A stretch of DNA of 64,000 nucleotides from Limnovirga soli (GCF_013106755.1 NZ_WHPF01000007.1:124001-188000); one strand, 5' to 3'. Positions 45,126-54,381 are shown, numbered from the stretch's first letter. Numbers and translations are program-made. Notes: generated by a model from the letters alone, not told the origin.

Positions 45126-46058
45126 ATGTCTTTACACACTATAATTGGAGCCGGTGGCACAGTAGCCAACGAGCTTTTACCTGTTTTACTGGCCAATAAA
45201 GAAAAGGTAAGGTTGGTAAGCAGACGCGCCAAACCCATTTCCACCGCAGAAGCAATAGCCGCAGATGTAACCAAATACGAAGAAGTATTGCAGGCAGTAC
45301 AGGGCTCAACCATTGTGTATTTGCTGGTTGGCTTAACCTACGAAACAAAGGTTTGGCAAACTACCTGGCCATTGGTAATGACCAACGTAATTAATGCTTG
45401 TAAAGCCACCGGCGCCAAACTTATTTTTTTTGATAATGTATACATGTATGGCCGCGTATCCGGCGAAATGACGGAGGAAACACCCTTTAACCCCTGTAGC
45501 AAAAAAGGAGAGGTAAGGGCTGCTATAGCCACACAATTATTAGATGAAATCAAAGCCGGTACCATTACCGCTATGATAGCCCGAGCAGCAGATTTTTATG
45601 GTCCGGTAGGTTTTACTACCAGCGTACCCAATATGCTGGTGTTTGATAATTTGCGTAAAGGCAAAAAAGCGCAATGGCTGGTAAATGCCAAAGTGCCACA
45701 CTCTTTTACCTATGTACCCGATGCCGCCAAAGCCCTGTATTTACTGGCAAAGCAAGAAACCGCATTTGGCCAAACCTGGCATTTGCCCACTGCAGGCAAT
45801 GTAATAACTGGTGAAGCTTTTGTGCAATTAGCTGCCGCTGCCATGCAACAACCCAATAAATTCCAGCTATTACCTGTTTGGATGCTGCGCCTGGCAGGCC
45901 TTTTTAATAAAACCATTCAGGAATCAATTGAAATGAGTTACCAGAGTGCGCATGCCTATTACTTTAATTCAGATAAGTTTAATAAGGCATTTTCTTTTGT
46001 GCCTACCAGTTATAAAGATGGTATACAAGCCACGGCAACCTGGGCTTTGTCGCAATAA
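45126..46058 (+). CDS. NAD(P)-binding atypical short-chain dehydrogenase
   Basis: This 310-residue protein has an N-terminal Rossmann motif (TIIGAGGTVANELLPVLL) and overall SDR epimerase form. The usual catalytic YxxxK is not present: the aligned segment reads FFDNVYMYGRVSG followed by NPCSKKGEVRAA. It may be a non-catalytic or altered-specificity member. The C-terminus has PTAGNVITGEAFVQLAAAAM. Substrate unknown. Confidence 0.8.
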   Translation: MSLHTIIGAGGTVANELLPVLLANKEKVRLVSRRAKPISTAEAIAADVTKYEEVLQAVQGSTIVYLLVGLTYETKVWQTTWPLVMTNVINACKATGAKLIFFDNVYMYGRVSGEMTEETPFNPCSKKGEVRAAIATQLLDEIKAGTITAMIARAADFYGPVGFTTSVPNMLVFDNLRKGKKAQWLVNAKVPHSFTYVPDAAKALYLLAKQETAFGQTWHLPTAGNVITGEAFVQLAAAAMQQPNKFQLLPVWMLRLAGLFNKTIQESIEMSYQSAHAYYFNSDKFNKAFSFVPTSYKDGIQATATWALSQ

Positions 46059-46060
46059 GT

Positions 46061-46096
46061 AAAAAGCCTGTAAGTAGGTTACTTACAGGCTTTTTT
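46061..46096. terminator. Bidirectional terminator
   Basis: AAAAAGCCTGTAAGTA pairs with TACTTACAGGCTTTTTT around GGT. It lies between converging genes and has A and T runs on both sides. Confidence 0.92.
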
Positions 46097-46097
46097 G

Positions 46098-47270
46098 CTA
46101 TTTATACTCCAGTTGTGGGTGGCGTTCAAATGCATATTTGTTATCAAAAATATACCTGTAGGTAATCATTCTGCGGCTGGGGTTGGCGCCCAGACTTTTA
46201 TAAATATTTATCATTTTAGGGTTCCAGTCGCCGGCCCAGCCCATTTCATAGGTTTCGTACCAGCCCTTTCCCTGTATCAGTAATGCACATTCCTGAATCA
46301 TAAAACTATCTATGCCCAAAGCCTGGTATTTGGGTACTACACCAAAAGCCACACCGGTTAGTTTTTTACAGGTACCACGTTTTTTCATCCAAAGCAGGCG
46401 TAATTTTTCTATTAATCCCAGCTTGCCATTAAAATTCTTAAAATATTGGTTAATATCGGGTATGTTTATAAACATGGCAATCGGCTCTTCTTTGTAATAG
46501 GCAAACCAAAGCATGCGTGGGTCCATAATGGCTTTCATTTTGCCGAACAACTTAATCACCTGCTCGGTAGTAATTTCTTTTGCTTCACCATGTTGTGCCC
46601 AGGCCGCATTATAAACTATGGCAAATTCTTCGGCATGTTTGTTTAAATTGGCCATGGTAATATGCCTTGCTTCGTAGCCGGCTTTGGCTTTAAACTTGGC
46701 ATGTCTTTCGGCAAAGCGGTCGGGCAATTTATCATCAACCCCCATCATATACCAATATTGGTTATAATAATTTTGAAACCCATACCCCTCAACCAATTGC
46801 TCGTAATAAGGCGGGTTATAAGGCATGCCATACATGGGTTCCTTGTCAAAGCCTTCCACCAGTAAACCCCACCATTTATCGCGGTCGCCAAAATTAATAG
46901 GGCCATCCATGGCTTCCATGCCCTTGCTTTGCAACCAGCTTTTACCAGCATTAAATAATATATTGGCAGCATCCTGGTTATTAATACAATCAAAAAAGCC
47001 CATACCACCGGTGGCAAAATCAGTGCCTTTATTTATGTATTTGCTATGGGTAAAAGCGGCAATACGACCAATAAGGGCACCATCACTGTTTTTTAGTATC
47101 CAGCGTTTGGCTTCGCCGTATTTAAAATTTTTATTTTTTGTGGTATCAAATACATCATCTATTTCACTATCCAAAGGGCGAATGTAAAGTGGGTTTTCTT
47201 TGTTTATTAAAACGTTAACCTTAATAAATTCCTTTGCAGTGGCGGCATTGCTAACTTCTATCAATTGCAT
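46098..47270 (-). CDS. GNAT-like acyltransferase of the Bacteroidota type
   Basis: This 390-residue protein has two GNAT-like lobes. The first contains GRIAAFTHSKYINKGTDFATGGMGFFDCINNQDAANILF and the block MDGPINFGDRDKWWGLLVEGFD. The second contains GVVPKYQALGIDSFMIQECALLIQGKGWYETYEMGWAGDWNPKMINIYKSLGANPSRR, a likely acyl-CoA site. The substrate is unknown. It is cytoplasmic and monocistronic. Confidence 0.78.
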   Translation of the reverse strand: MQLIEVSNAATAKEFIKVNVLINKENPLYIRPLDSEIDDVFDTTKNKNFKYGEAKRWILKNSDGALIGRIAAFTHSKYINKGTDFATGGMGFFDCINNQDAANILFNAGKSWLQSKGMEAMDGPINFGDRDKWWGLLVEGFDKEPMYGMPYNPPYYEQLVEGYGFQNYYNQYWYMMGVDDKLPDRFAERHAKFKAKAGYEARHITMANLNKHAEEFAIVYNAAWAQHGEAKEITTEQVIKLFGKMKAIMDPRMLWFAYYKEEPIAMFINIPDINQYFKNFNGKLGLIEKLRLLWMKKRGTCKKLTGVAFGVVPKYQALGIDSFMIQECALLIQGKGWYETYEMGWAGDWNPKMINIYKSLGANPSRRMITYRYIFDNKYAFERHPQLEYK

Positions 47271-47679
47271 ACAAATCGCTTTTTGCGAATGTAAGCATCA
47301 ATTGTTTAATTTGTTTTTGCAGGCATAAATTCATTGTATTGTACAACAGGAAATTGATGTATTAGCCCAGCCATATAGCATCTTGCAGCTTTACTTGCGT
47401 CGCACACTTGTACTCCAGTAATTTAAATGAACAAATGCGGGCACAAAATGTGGCATTGCCTGATAAGAAAAAATGCCATCGACTTTTACTTACCAACCAA
47501 ATTCAGAACGTAAGTCTAAAACCGTAATTAAAATTACAAAACAGAAGTGCACATGTTTTAAAAAAGTGGCTGTAAATAGCATTGCCAATAGAAAGACGAG
47601 ATTTTAAGAAGGATAGGTTTGGGGGATATTTTGCCTGCCAGCTTAGTTTGTGTAAGCTGTTGTTGTAGCATCGGCTTGT
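47271..47679. other. Non-coding gap with one repeat copy
   Basis: This 409-base region lies between two minus-strand genes. It holds the half repeat at 47362-47413. The remainder is AT-rich with no supported gene or clear promoter. Confidence 0.5.
47362..47413. repeat. Intergenic repeat, left half, version A
   Basis: The outer end TTAGCCCAGCC is followed by TTGCAGCTTTA and the arm CTTGCGTCGCACACTTGTAC (47394-47413). Confidence 0.82.
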
Positions 47680-48153
47680 TTAGTTACACACTTTATCGGC
47701 ACAGCAACTACTGGCAAAAGCTTCTGGTTTTGCTTTAAAGGCAAATCCCATACCCAAAATATAGCCCATCGCTTCCCTTAGGGCATCATTGCTTTTAAAC
47801 TGTGGATTGGTGTTTATATCAGCATGCACTTCCATATCCACATCGTACTGAATAAAAAGGTTGCACAACTCGTATGCTATTTCTATGCTTTTGGCAACTT
47901 CTACCAGCATACGCTCTTTAATATTGTACTTCACCTTAGATTTTTCGTTGTGGATGTACATAAAACCGCCATTGTGTTCGCGCAAAAAAACGATTACAGT
48001 GGCAAACTCTGTATCGTCGCCTTTTACCTGGCTATCGGTGCCAATACATACTTTTAGGCGAACGCCTTTTTCTGCTTCTCTTTTTATGGCTTCTTCTACT
48101 GCTTCTTTAATGGAAAGATGAATGGTTTCGCCGTTGAATTTTCTCCAATGCAT
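47680..48153 (-). CDS. YkuK/DUF458 family RNase H-like protein
   Basis: This 157-residue protein has GTDSQVKGDDTEFATVIVFLREHNGGFMYIHNE near the N-terminus, the acidic site of the DUF458 RNase H-like fold, followed by EVHADINTNPQFKSNDALREAMGYILGMGFAFKAKPEAFASSCCADK. The role is unclear; B. subtilis YkuK is the namesake. No operon partner is apparent. Confidence 0.85.
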   Translation of the reverse strand: MHWRKFNGETIHLSIKEAVEEAIKREAEKGVRLKVCIGTDSQVKGDDTEFATVIVFLREHNGGFMYIHNEKSKVKYNIKERMLVEVAKSIEIAYELCNLFIQYDVDMEVHADINTNPQFKSNDALREAMGYILGMGFAFKAKPEAFASSCCADKVCN

Positions 48154-48272
48154 ATTTGTGTAGGTTTCCCCAATTTACGCATCTATTGGCTTGTTTTAAC
48201 AGGGCTAATAATAAATTAATGTGAACTGTGCATTACTAGGCAAATGATGTGCATTACACCCCTATAGCGCAA

Positions 48273-48719
48273 TTATCTTTTTGCTTTAAAAAAGGCTTTT
48301 ATAAGGGCGGCACATTCCTCTTCTAGCACCCCTCTTTTTAAAATGGCTTTTGGATGAAATGGCCAGTTTTTGCCGGTATAATGGCCATAACCATTTTTGG
48401 GGTCTGAAGCACCAAAAACAATATTGGGTATTTTACTCCAGTAAATAGCGCCACTGCACATAAGGCATGGTTCCAGCGTAATATATAGGGTGGCATCAGG
48501 TAAATATTTGGCCCCCATATAATTGCAGGCAGATGTGATAGCCAATATTTCGGCATGGGCGGTAGCATCATTTAGCAATTCTACCTGGTTATGGCCACGG
48601 GCAATAATTTTATTATTCATTACCACTACGGCACCTACAGGCACTTCGTCTTTATCAAAAGCTTCCTGTGCTTCCTTTAATGCCTGCCTCATAAAAAATT
48701 CATCATCATAAACCATCAT
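48273..48719 (-). CDS. tadA: tRNA-specific adenosine deaminase
   Basis: This 149-residue zinc deaminase converts A34 to inosine in tRNA-Arg. The zinc site comprises HAE in ATAHAEILAI and PCLMC in LEPCLMCSGAIYWSKI, with the catalytic Glu in HAE. I chose the start at 48719 (MMVYDDEFFMRQALKEA) because upstream residues are not family-like. It could be a related nucleobase deaminase, but EVPVGAVVVMNNKIIARGHN favours TadA. Confidence 0.9.
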   Translation of the reverse strand: MMVYDDEFFMRQALKEAQEAFDKDEVPVGAVVVMNNKIIARGHNQVELLNDATAHAEILAITSACNYMGAKYLPDATLYITLEPCLMCSGAIYWSKIPNIVFGASDPKNGYGHYTGKNWPFHPKAILKRGVLEEECAALIKAFFKAKR

Positions 48720-48778
48720 TTGGCTAAGGTAAAACAAAGCCAAATAGGTTAGGTATTTCGCCTGCTTTATAGAATCAA

Positions 48779-49363
48779 TTATCTGCCATTACCCATTACA
48801 CTGGTAAGCTTATTTATTGCGGCAATAAATAGTGCCCTGTCTTTATTGCCGGGGCAACATTCTTCATAAAATGCCGGTTCGTAATAGGCAGGATCTACAA
48901 TCTTGTCTTGGGCAATGATGCTTAGTTTCCAGGTACTGCCATCATTTATATTGCAGTTGTTATTGGTGGTACAGAAATTTTCGCCATTATCGCCTGGTAT
49001 ATTCCACACTTTTTTTTGTTGCAGGTATTTCCAAACTGCATTGCAGGAATCATTGTTTACAATTAGCGGGTTTACATTTGGTACTGATGCTACACCCGGT
49101 GCTTTTCTTACATACCATGTATAGCCTGTCCACTCGCCATGATTAAGGGCCAATACTTTGTAGGTAGCTGATGTACCCCAGGCATGTGTTTCTATAGAAA
49201 ATACCAGCAATAATTCGTTATTCAATTGCAGGTTGTTTAGGGTGGCATCGTCTGCATATTCTGAGCGGGCCTTTTGTTGCCATTCAGTGGATTGTTGTGC
49301 TTTTATTCCGGTACACGAAAGGCAAAACAACATGGCGCTATATAGTACAAGATAATATTTCAT
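48779..49363 (-). CDS. Predicted lipoprotein of unknown function
   Basis: I do not recognise this 194-residue protein. The ATG at 49363 gives MKYYLVLYSAMLFCLSC, a signal with a possible lipobox; cleavage after GIKAQ is an alternative. The mature region has several cysteines (NDSCNAVW, FCTTNNNCN, EECCPGNK) that could form disulfides, and a beta-rich middle (LLLVFSIETHAWGTSATYKVLAL). Confidence 0.65.
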   Translation of the reverse strand: MKYYLVLYSAMLFCLSCTGIKAQQSTEWQQKARSEYADDATLNNLQLNNELLLVFSIETHAWGTSATYKVLALNHGEWTGYTWYVRKAPGVASVPNVNPLIVNNDSCNAVWKYLQQKKVWNIPGDNGENFCTTNNNCNINDGSTWKLSIIAQDKIVDPAYYEPAFYEECCPGNKDRALFIAAINKLTSVMGNGR

Positions 49364-49452
49364 ATATTTTTTATTGAAGATGCAATTGCTGGTGAATTTA
49401 CACACACCCTTTCTAAATGCTTTGTTGTTTTTTGCTGCTAAGTATTACTACA

Positions 49453-49500
49453 GTACAAGTGAGTGACACAACGATGTTGCCCAATGGCTTTTTTGCCGGT
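49453..49500. repeat. Intergenic repeat, right half, version B
   Basis: The arm GTACAAGTGAGTGACACAAC (49453-49472) is followed by GCCGG at 49495, the expected right-hand outer end. Confidence 0.78.
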
Positions 49501-49529
49501 ATCCACATTTTTAAATTACCTAAAGGACT

Positions 49530-50129
49530 TTATAATTTCTTTTTTACATCTTCCCATTGCTGGTATATTGCTGGTTGCGAGGGCCTGTTTGCAGGTATTT
49601 GCCGCAATGGCTGGCAAGGTATTGCATGGGAATGCATATCTGTAGCCAATTGCATGTATAAGCTGGTGCCGGCAGTTTTCCATTCTATCATTTCATTACT
49701 TACCTCTTTTATTCTTTGGGCGGGGTTGCCTGCAATAAGGCTGCGGGGTTCGAATATGGTTGCGGCTTTTATAAAGCTTAGGGCGCCAACAATACATTCA
49801 TCGCCCAGTACCACATTATCCATAATTACTGCATTCATACCTATCAAACAATTTTTACCAATCATGGCCCCATGTATAATGGCGCCATGCCCAACATGTG
49901 CCGCTTCTTTTAAATGCACAGTTATGCCAGGGAACATATGTATGGTACAGTTTTCCTGCACATTGCAACCATCATCTATAATAATACCTCCCCAATCTCC
50001 CCTAATAGCGGCGCCAGGGCCAATATATACCTGCTTACCTATAATTACATTGCCTGTAACCACAGCCTGCGGGTGAACGTAGGCGGTTTCGTGAACTACG
50101 GGTATAAATTCTTTAAATTGATAAAACAT
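49530..50129 (-). CDS. paaY: PaaY-like hexapeptide-repeat protein (gamma carbonic anhydrase family)
   Basis: This 199-residue left-handed beta-helix protein has repeated [IV]-G-x4 turns, for example AVVTGNVIIGKQVYIGPGAAIRGDWGGIIIDDGCNVQENCTIHMFPG, and zinc-type His residues HMFPG, HVGHGAIIHG. The C-terminal extension resembles PaaY, a thioesterase linked to phenylacetate breakdown. It follows paaI- and paaG-like genes on the same strand, which strengthens the assignment. Confidence 0.82.
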   Translation of the reverse strand: MFYQFKEFIPVVHETAYVHPQAVVTGNVIIGKQVYIGPGAAIRGDWGGIIIDDGCNVQENCTIHMFPGITVHLKEAAHVGHGAIIHGAMIGKNCLIGMNAVIMDNVVLGDECIVGALSFIKAATIFEPRSLIAGNPAQRIKEVSNEMIEWKTAGTSLYMQLATDMHSHAIPCQPLRQIPANRPSQPAIYQQWEDVKKKL

Positions 50130-50140
50130 AATACAGCGGT

Positions 50141-50581
50141 TTAACCTGGCTGTTGCAGTGCCGATACCAGGTCTTTCTCGGTTTTATAACAGGTGCCTTT
50201 AAAAAGTGCTACTAATTGCTGGTGTTGGTTGGTTACCTCAATTAGGTATAAGCCGGTTTTGTTGGTGTTGCTTACTCTTTTTGCTTCGGCAGTAAGTATA
50301 TCGCCTTCTTTTGCAGCTTTGGGAAAAGAAATGCTTACATCTAATGCCACAGTAATTTTACCATTGCTGTTACAGGCAAAGGCAAATGCACTGTCTGCCA
50401 AAGCGAATGTAATGCCTCCATGTGCAATACCAAATGCATTTAGCATATTATTGCGCACCAACATTTCTATTTTGCTGTAGCCTTCTTTTATATCGATTAT
50501 TTTTACGCCCATCCAGTTACTAAACTGGTCCAGCTCCATCATGGTTTTTACTATTTCCTGTGCTTTGGTGTTGTTATCCAT
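50141..50581 (-). CDS. paaI: PaaI-like hotdog thioesterase
   Basis: This 146-residue hotdog-fold protein has MLVRNNMLNAFGIAHGGITFALADSAFAFACNSNGKITVALDVSISFPKAAKEGD. The HGG and following Asp are the PaaI active-site region. It hydrolyses dead-end phenylacetyl-CoA intermediates. It is 12 bases from the paaY-like gene and 19 from the paaG-like gene, so the three form one operon. Confidence 0.9.
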   Translation of the reverse strand: MDNNTKAQEIVKTMMELDQFSNWMGVKIIDIKEGYSKIEMLVRNNMLNAFGIAHGGITFALADSAFAFACNSNGKITVALDVSISFPKAAKEGDILTAEAKRVSNTNKTGLYLIEVTNQHQQLVALFKGTCYKTEKDLVSALQQPG

Positions 50582-50599
50582 GCGTATAAATTTGAATAA

Positions 50600-51373
50600 T
50601 TATTCGCCTTTGAATTCGGGTGCACGTTTTTCCAGAAAAGCCTTAACACCTTCCTTATAATCGTGTGAATGCAAAGCTATTTTTTGAAATTCATCTTCCA
50701 CATCCAGTTGTTCTTTGAAAGAGTAAATGGCGGAAAAGTTGAGTGCATGTTTTATCATAGCTAAACTTTTTGTAGGCATATTGGCTAATTGTTTGGCTAT
50801 TTTAAAGGTTTCTTCCTCAAAAACGGCATCAGGAAAAACTTTATATAACATGCCCATTTTTTCACCTTCAATGGCACCAATTTTATCGCCTAACATCATC
50901 ATGCCACTGGCTTTTTGCCAGCCCACAAACCGGGGCAAAATATAGGTGCCACCTGTATCGGGGATTAGGCCAATTTTAGAAAAAGCCTGCGTAAAATAAG
51001 CCGATTCTGTGGCTATCACCACATCGCAGCAAAATGCCAGGTTGGCGCCGGCACCTGCAGCTAAACCATTTACAGCACCCACTACAGGTTTTTCAATGGT
51101 TCTTATTTTCCAAACAAGCGGGTTGTATTGTTCTCTTAAAATCAGGTTGGTATCCTCATTGTCGGGGTCTACTTCTGTTAGGTCCTGCCCGGCACAAAAT
51201 GCTTTGCCTGCGCCGGTTATATAAATACAGCGTACCTGTTTATCTGCCGCACAGGCATTTAGTTTTTCCTTAAGCAAGAGCGCCATTTCACGGTTAACCG
51301 CATTTAATTTATCGGGCCGGTTTAAAGTAATAATACCAACACCGTCTCTCACTTCGTATAGTATAGAAGGCAT
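50600..51373 (-). CDS. paaG: Enoyl-CoA hydratase/isomerase, PaaG-like
   Basis: This 257-residue crotonase has the oxyanion-hole segments AGKAFCAGQDLTEVD and VNGLAAGAGANLAF. GLIPDTGGTYILPR contains the Asp of PaaG-type isomerases in place of the hydratase Glu. PaaG isomerises ring-epoxidised phenylacetyl-CoA to oxepin-CoA. The start at 51373 (MPSILYEVRDGVGII) fits the family; the ORF could begin seven codons earlier. The other paa genes are not in this window. Confidence 0.88.
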   Translation of the reverse strand: MPSILYEVRDGVGIITLNRPDKLNAVNREMALLLKEKLNACAADKQVRCIYITGAGKAFCAGQDLTEVDPDNEDTNLILREQYNPLVWKIRTIEKPVVGAVNGLAAGAGANLAFCCDVVIATESAYFTQAFSKIGLIPDTGGTYILPRFVGWQKASGMMMLGDKIGAIEGEKMGMLYKVFPDAVFEEETFKIAKQLANMPTKSLAMIKHALNFSAIYSFKEQLDVEDEFQKIALHSHDYKEGVKAFLEKRAPEFKGE

Positions 51374-51695
51374 ATGTACATTGTTTGGGTACAAAGCTAT
51401 TGTTTCTTTATCAGTTTATTTTTAATGTGAAAGTTCTACAAGCCAAACTAACAAATTCCTAATTGCCCTGATAAAAGTAAAGGCATTTATGGGGCCGGCA
51501 GTACTTATATATTTGGCTGCACTTGCCACGCTCGGTTCAGGGTTCCACTTTCATGGCAGCAAAATGAATTAAAAATGGATGATCTAATTATAGTTCTTTT
51601 AATTATAAACGCAATAAATAGGTTACTCAATAAACTGTTGTATAGTACGTTATAATTATAAAGGTAGAAGTGTAGCACTTACCTGAATATCTTAT
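51374..51695. other. Non-coding divergent gap
   Basis: This 322-base region holds a version C repeat (51490-51546). AT-rich sequence with several TAATTATA phrases follows (51595-51660), probably promoter DNA for the DUF1569 gene. No further gene is supported. Confidence 0.5.
51490..51546. repeat. Intergenic repeat, left half, version C
   Basis: GGGGCCGGC at 51491 is followed by the arm CTTGCCACGCTCGGTTCAGG (51522-51541) and GTTCC. Confidence 0.78.
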
Positions 51696-52160
51696 ATGCG
51701 AAAACAACAACTTGATTTTTTACGACACCAGCTGGTACCGGCCATGCAACAAATACCGGCAGATGCAAAGGGAGAATGGGGCGTATTAAATGGCCAGCAA
51801 ATGATGGAGCATTTTATTGATGCTATTAGAATGGCCAGTGGTAAATTGGTATTACCAAAAATTACCCCAACGCCTCAATTAAACAGGTTAAAAGCATTTT
51901 TATTAAGTGATATTCCTTTTAAGCAGAATACCAAAAACCCGATGATGAGTGAACAACCAGCACCAATGCGACTGGGAAGCAAAGCGGAGGCCATTATTAT
52001 TTTACAACACGAGCTGGATTATTTTTTTACTTTATTTGAAGCCAACACATCATTAACAACAGAAAATGCGTTTTTTGGTACGTTAACATTTGAGGAAAAT
52101 GTGCATCTGTTGCACAAGCATGCCCTGCACCATTTAAAACAGTTTAAAGCCATAGCCTGA
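51696..52160 (+). CDS. DUF1569 family (DinB-like) protein
   Basis: This 154-residue helical protein has the DinB-like metal site: WGVLNGQQMMEHFIDAIRMASG near residues 28-49 and LLHKHALHHLKQFKAI at the end. The family forms four-helix bundles and may be a metal-dependent thiol or other transferase. Role unknown. It converges with the L,D-transpeptidase gene. Confidence 0.82.
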   Translation: MRKQQLDFLRHQLVPAMQQIPADAKGEWGVLNGQQMMEHFIDAIRMASGKLVLPKITPTPQLNRLKAFLLSDIPFKQNTKNPMMSEQPAPMRLGSKAEAIIILQHELDYFFTLFEANTSLTTENAFFGTLTFEENVHLLHKHALHHLKQFKAIA

Positions 52161-52161
52161 T

Positions 52162-52947
52162 TTAATTATTTACAGCTGTAACATCCAGTGAAGCAGATAA
52201 TTGCCAATCGAAACGTGCATTTAAAACACGGGAGGAGGAAGCATACCATTTATCGTTGGCATATATAAAAAAGCAACTACCGCCTTTAATGGCATCTATA
52301 ATTATTTTATGCTCATTATATGATATTGCTGGGCAACCATAACTTCTGCCCATACTGGTGCCCTCATCGGCTCTTTGGGCATTTACATAATTGCTGCCAT
52401 GCATTACTATATCACGGCTTCTTACTTTATCGTTTATGCCAGGTTCTATACCATCAAAATGCAGGCTATAACCATTTTTGCCGTTATAGGTTTCTCCGGT
52501 TATCATAAAGCCTAAGGAGCTTTTGTGGCTTTCTGGTTTGTTTGAAAAACTGGTAGCATATATAGCACCCGAATTTTTACCATGTGATACATAGGTATTG
52601 TACAATACTTTGCCTTCCTTTAAATCTATTACATATAGTCTTTTGCTATTGCTTGGCTGACTATAATCGCAAATGGTTAATAGCTGAGGTTTGTGTAATG
52701 CATTCTTGCTTAGCATAAACTGATAACCTTTGCAGGCGTAAAAAAATACATTTTTCTGTAGGCCTAGTGAATCCAGCTTTAACTGGCTGTAGGCAGAGTC
52801 TACCCATTTGGATACTAGTGGCGACTCATCTGATACGGAGGGTAATAGTGATGGAAACTTTTTTTCATCTCCATTTGGCATATGCTCCGGTGCAAATGAT
52901 GTTAGGGTGATAAAGCATATGAATGGAACAAAAAATAGTTTTTTCAT
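52162..52947 (-). CDS. Murein L,D-transpeptidase catalytic domain protein
   Basis: This 261-residue exported protein has a Sec leader (FFVPFICFITLTSFAPEH). A YkuD_2-like domain contains RLYVIDLKEGKVLYNTYVSHGKNSG and the active site IVMHGSNYVN with GRSYGCPAISY, in which the Cys of SYGCP is the nucleophile. It probably forms or edits peptidoglycan cross-links, or attaches proteins. It is preceded by a good Bacteroidota promoter (53009-53037). Confidence 0.9.
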   Translation of the reverse strand: MKKLFFVPFICFITLTSFAPEHMPNGDEKKFPSLLPSVSDESPLVSKWVDSAYSQLKLDSLGLQKNVFFYACKGYQFMLSKNALHKPQLLTICDYSQPSNSKRLYVIDLKEGKVLYNTYVSHGKNSGAIYATSFSNKPESHKSSLGFMITGETYNGKNGYSLHFDGIEPGINDKVRSRDIVMHGSNYVNAQRADEGTSMGRSYGCPAISYNEHKIIIDAIKGGSCFFIYANDKWYASSSRVLNARFDWQLSASLDVTAVNN

Positions 52948-53008
52948 CTGTAATGGAATTTTGGATTACTGTTATTGATAACGACTCATACACTTTTTTA
53001 TTGCCGCG

Positions 53009-53037
53009 CAAAGGTAATAGCAGTATCCGAAGAACAA
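53009..53037 (-). promoter_or_regulatory. Promoter of the L,D-transpeptidase gene
   Basis: On the minus strand TTG (53035-53037), an 18-base gap and TACCTTTG (53009-53016) match the Bacteroidota consensus. The leader is about 55 bases. Confidence 0.65.
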
Positions 53038-53096
53038 TACCTGCCACAAATTCAAATAAGGATTAACTGCATATGTTCTTTTTTTTTAACTATAAG

Positions 53097-53142
53097 CTAT
53101 TGAATTATAGTTATTTGTAACTAAATAGTTACTTGTTAAAAT
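53097..53142. promoter_or_regulatory. Nested inverted repeats upstream of obg
   Basis: TAACTATAA (53097-53105) pairs with TTATAGTTA (53115-53123). GTAACT (53127-53132) pairs with AGTTAC (53137-53142). They share the TAACT core and may be operator sites or an AT-rich hairpin. The 435-base gap also holds the repeat at 53305 and promoters. Confidence 0.4.
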
Positions 53143-53304
53143 TTCTTTTTGTGCTGTTAAATTTTTTTAAGTGCGGGTTTTTCAGACTTGCGGGCTTGTT
53201 TTATCTGAGGCAACTACAATATTTGGTAAACTTTAGTTTGGGAAATGTAAATTCCTTTAAGCCTAAAGGGTAATTGGTGTTATGCCTACCTATGTTATGC
53301 AGTT

Positions 53305-53352
53305 GAAGCGTGCGACGCAAGCGGTACTTAATAGTTATTCTGTGGCTGGGCT
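53305..53352. repeat. Intergenic repeat, right half, version A variant
   Basis: The arm GAAGCGTGCGACGCAAG (53305-53321) is followed by GGCTGGGCTC at 53344 as the outer end. It lies immediately upstream of the obg -7 box. Confidence 0.7.
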
Positions 53353-53361
53353 CATAAAACT

Positions 53362-53369
53362 TATCTTTG
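53362..53369 (+). promoter_or_regulatory. -7 box of obg
   Basis: TATCTTTG matches TAnnTTTG exactly, 14 bases before the obg ATG. The -33 region would fall inside the end of the repeat element. Confidence 0.6.
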
Positions 53370-53382
53370 CCGTTTTACAAGT

Positions 53383-54381
53383 ATGGAAAAGTCGAATTTT
53401 ATTGATTATATCAAGATATTTTGCAAAAGCGGCCATGGTGGCAGTGGTAGCAGGCATTTTATGCGTAATAAACTTACTGCTTTTGGTGGCCCCGACGGGG
53501 GAGACGGGGGCAGGGGGGCGCATATTATTTTAAGGGGTAATAGTCAATTATGGACTTTATTACACCTGCGTTATTATAAAAATGTAATTGCCGAGGATGG
53601 TGAGCATGGCAGTAAAAATACCAGTACCGGACGTAATGGAAAAGATATTATAATAGAAGTGCCGCTTGGAACTGTGGCCCGCGACGAGGAAACGGGTGAA
53701 ATTGAAGCAGAAATTTTGGTGGATGGGGAGGAAGTAATTTGGTTGCCTGGAGGCAGGGGTGGATTGGGTAATTCTAATTTTGCAACGCCTACCAATCAGG
53801 CACCGGAACATGCACAGCCCGGGGAATCGGGTGTTGAAGGGTATAAATCGCTAGAGCTGAAAGTTTTGGCCGACGTAGGTTTGGTGGGTTTCCCCAATGC
53901 CGGTAAATCTACCCTGTTATCGGTGATTACTGCTGCCAAACCCAAAATTGCCGACTATGCATTTACAACGTTAACACCACAATTGGGTATGGTAGAATAC
54001 AGGGATGGAAAATCTTTTTGTATTGCCGATTTGCCAGGTATTATTGAAGGCGCTGCAGAAGGAAAAGGGCTGGGACACCGATTTTTGCGTCATATTGAAC
54101 GAAATGCTATTTTGTTATTTTTAGTTCCCGCTGACAGTAATAATCACAGGGAGGAGTTTGATGTATTGGTAAATGAATTGCAGGAATATAATCCTGAAAT
54201 GCTGCAAAAAGATTTTGTAATTGCTATTAGTAAAAGCGATATGCTGGATGATGAATTAAAGGCAGAAATTGTAAAAGAACTACCAGCTGAAATACCACAT
54301 ATTTTTATATCATCAGTAATGAATAAGGGCTTAACTGCCTTAAAAGATTTGCTTTGGCAAACTTTAAATAAAAAAATATAA
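53383..54381 (+). CDS. obg: GTPase ObgE/CgtA
   Basis: This 332-residue GTPase assists 50S ribosome assembly. The glycine-rich Obg domain is at the N-terminus ([31 protein letters not shown]). The G domain follows: G1 [12 protein letters not shown]3 [16 protein letters not shown], and the base-specificity motif SKSD. It ends at the G domain, so the variable C-terminal domain of some relatives is absent. The promoter at 53362 and the terminator at 54409 make it a single-gene unit. Confidence 0.97.
   Translation: MEKSNFIDYIKIFCKSGHGGSGSRHFMRNKLTAFGGPDGGDGGRGAHIILRGNSQLWTLLHLRYYKNVIAEDGEHGSKNTSTGRNGKDIIIEVPLGTVARDEETGEIEAEILVDGEEVIWLPGGRGGLGNSNFATPTNQAPEHAQPGESGVEGYKSLELKVLADVGLVGFPNAGKSTLLSVITAAKPKIADYAFTTLTPQLGMVEYRDGKSFCIADLPGIIEGAAEGKGLGHRFLRHIERNAILLFLVPADSNNHREEFDVLVNELQEYNPEMLQKDFVIAISKSDMLDDELKAEIVKELPAEIPHIFISSVMNKGLTALKDLLWQTLNKKI

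Noticed and set aside
49417-50076. 219-residue plus-strand open frame
   Set aside because: It is the antisense of the paaY-like gene and a repeat; the minus-strand frame has clear hexapeptide motifs.
53282-53533. 83-residue plus-strand open frame
   Set aside because: It covers a repeat half and then overlaps obg in another frame; obg is unambiguous.
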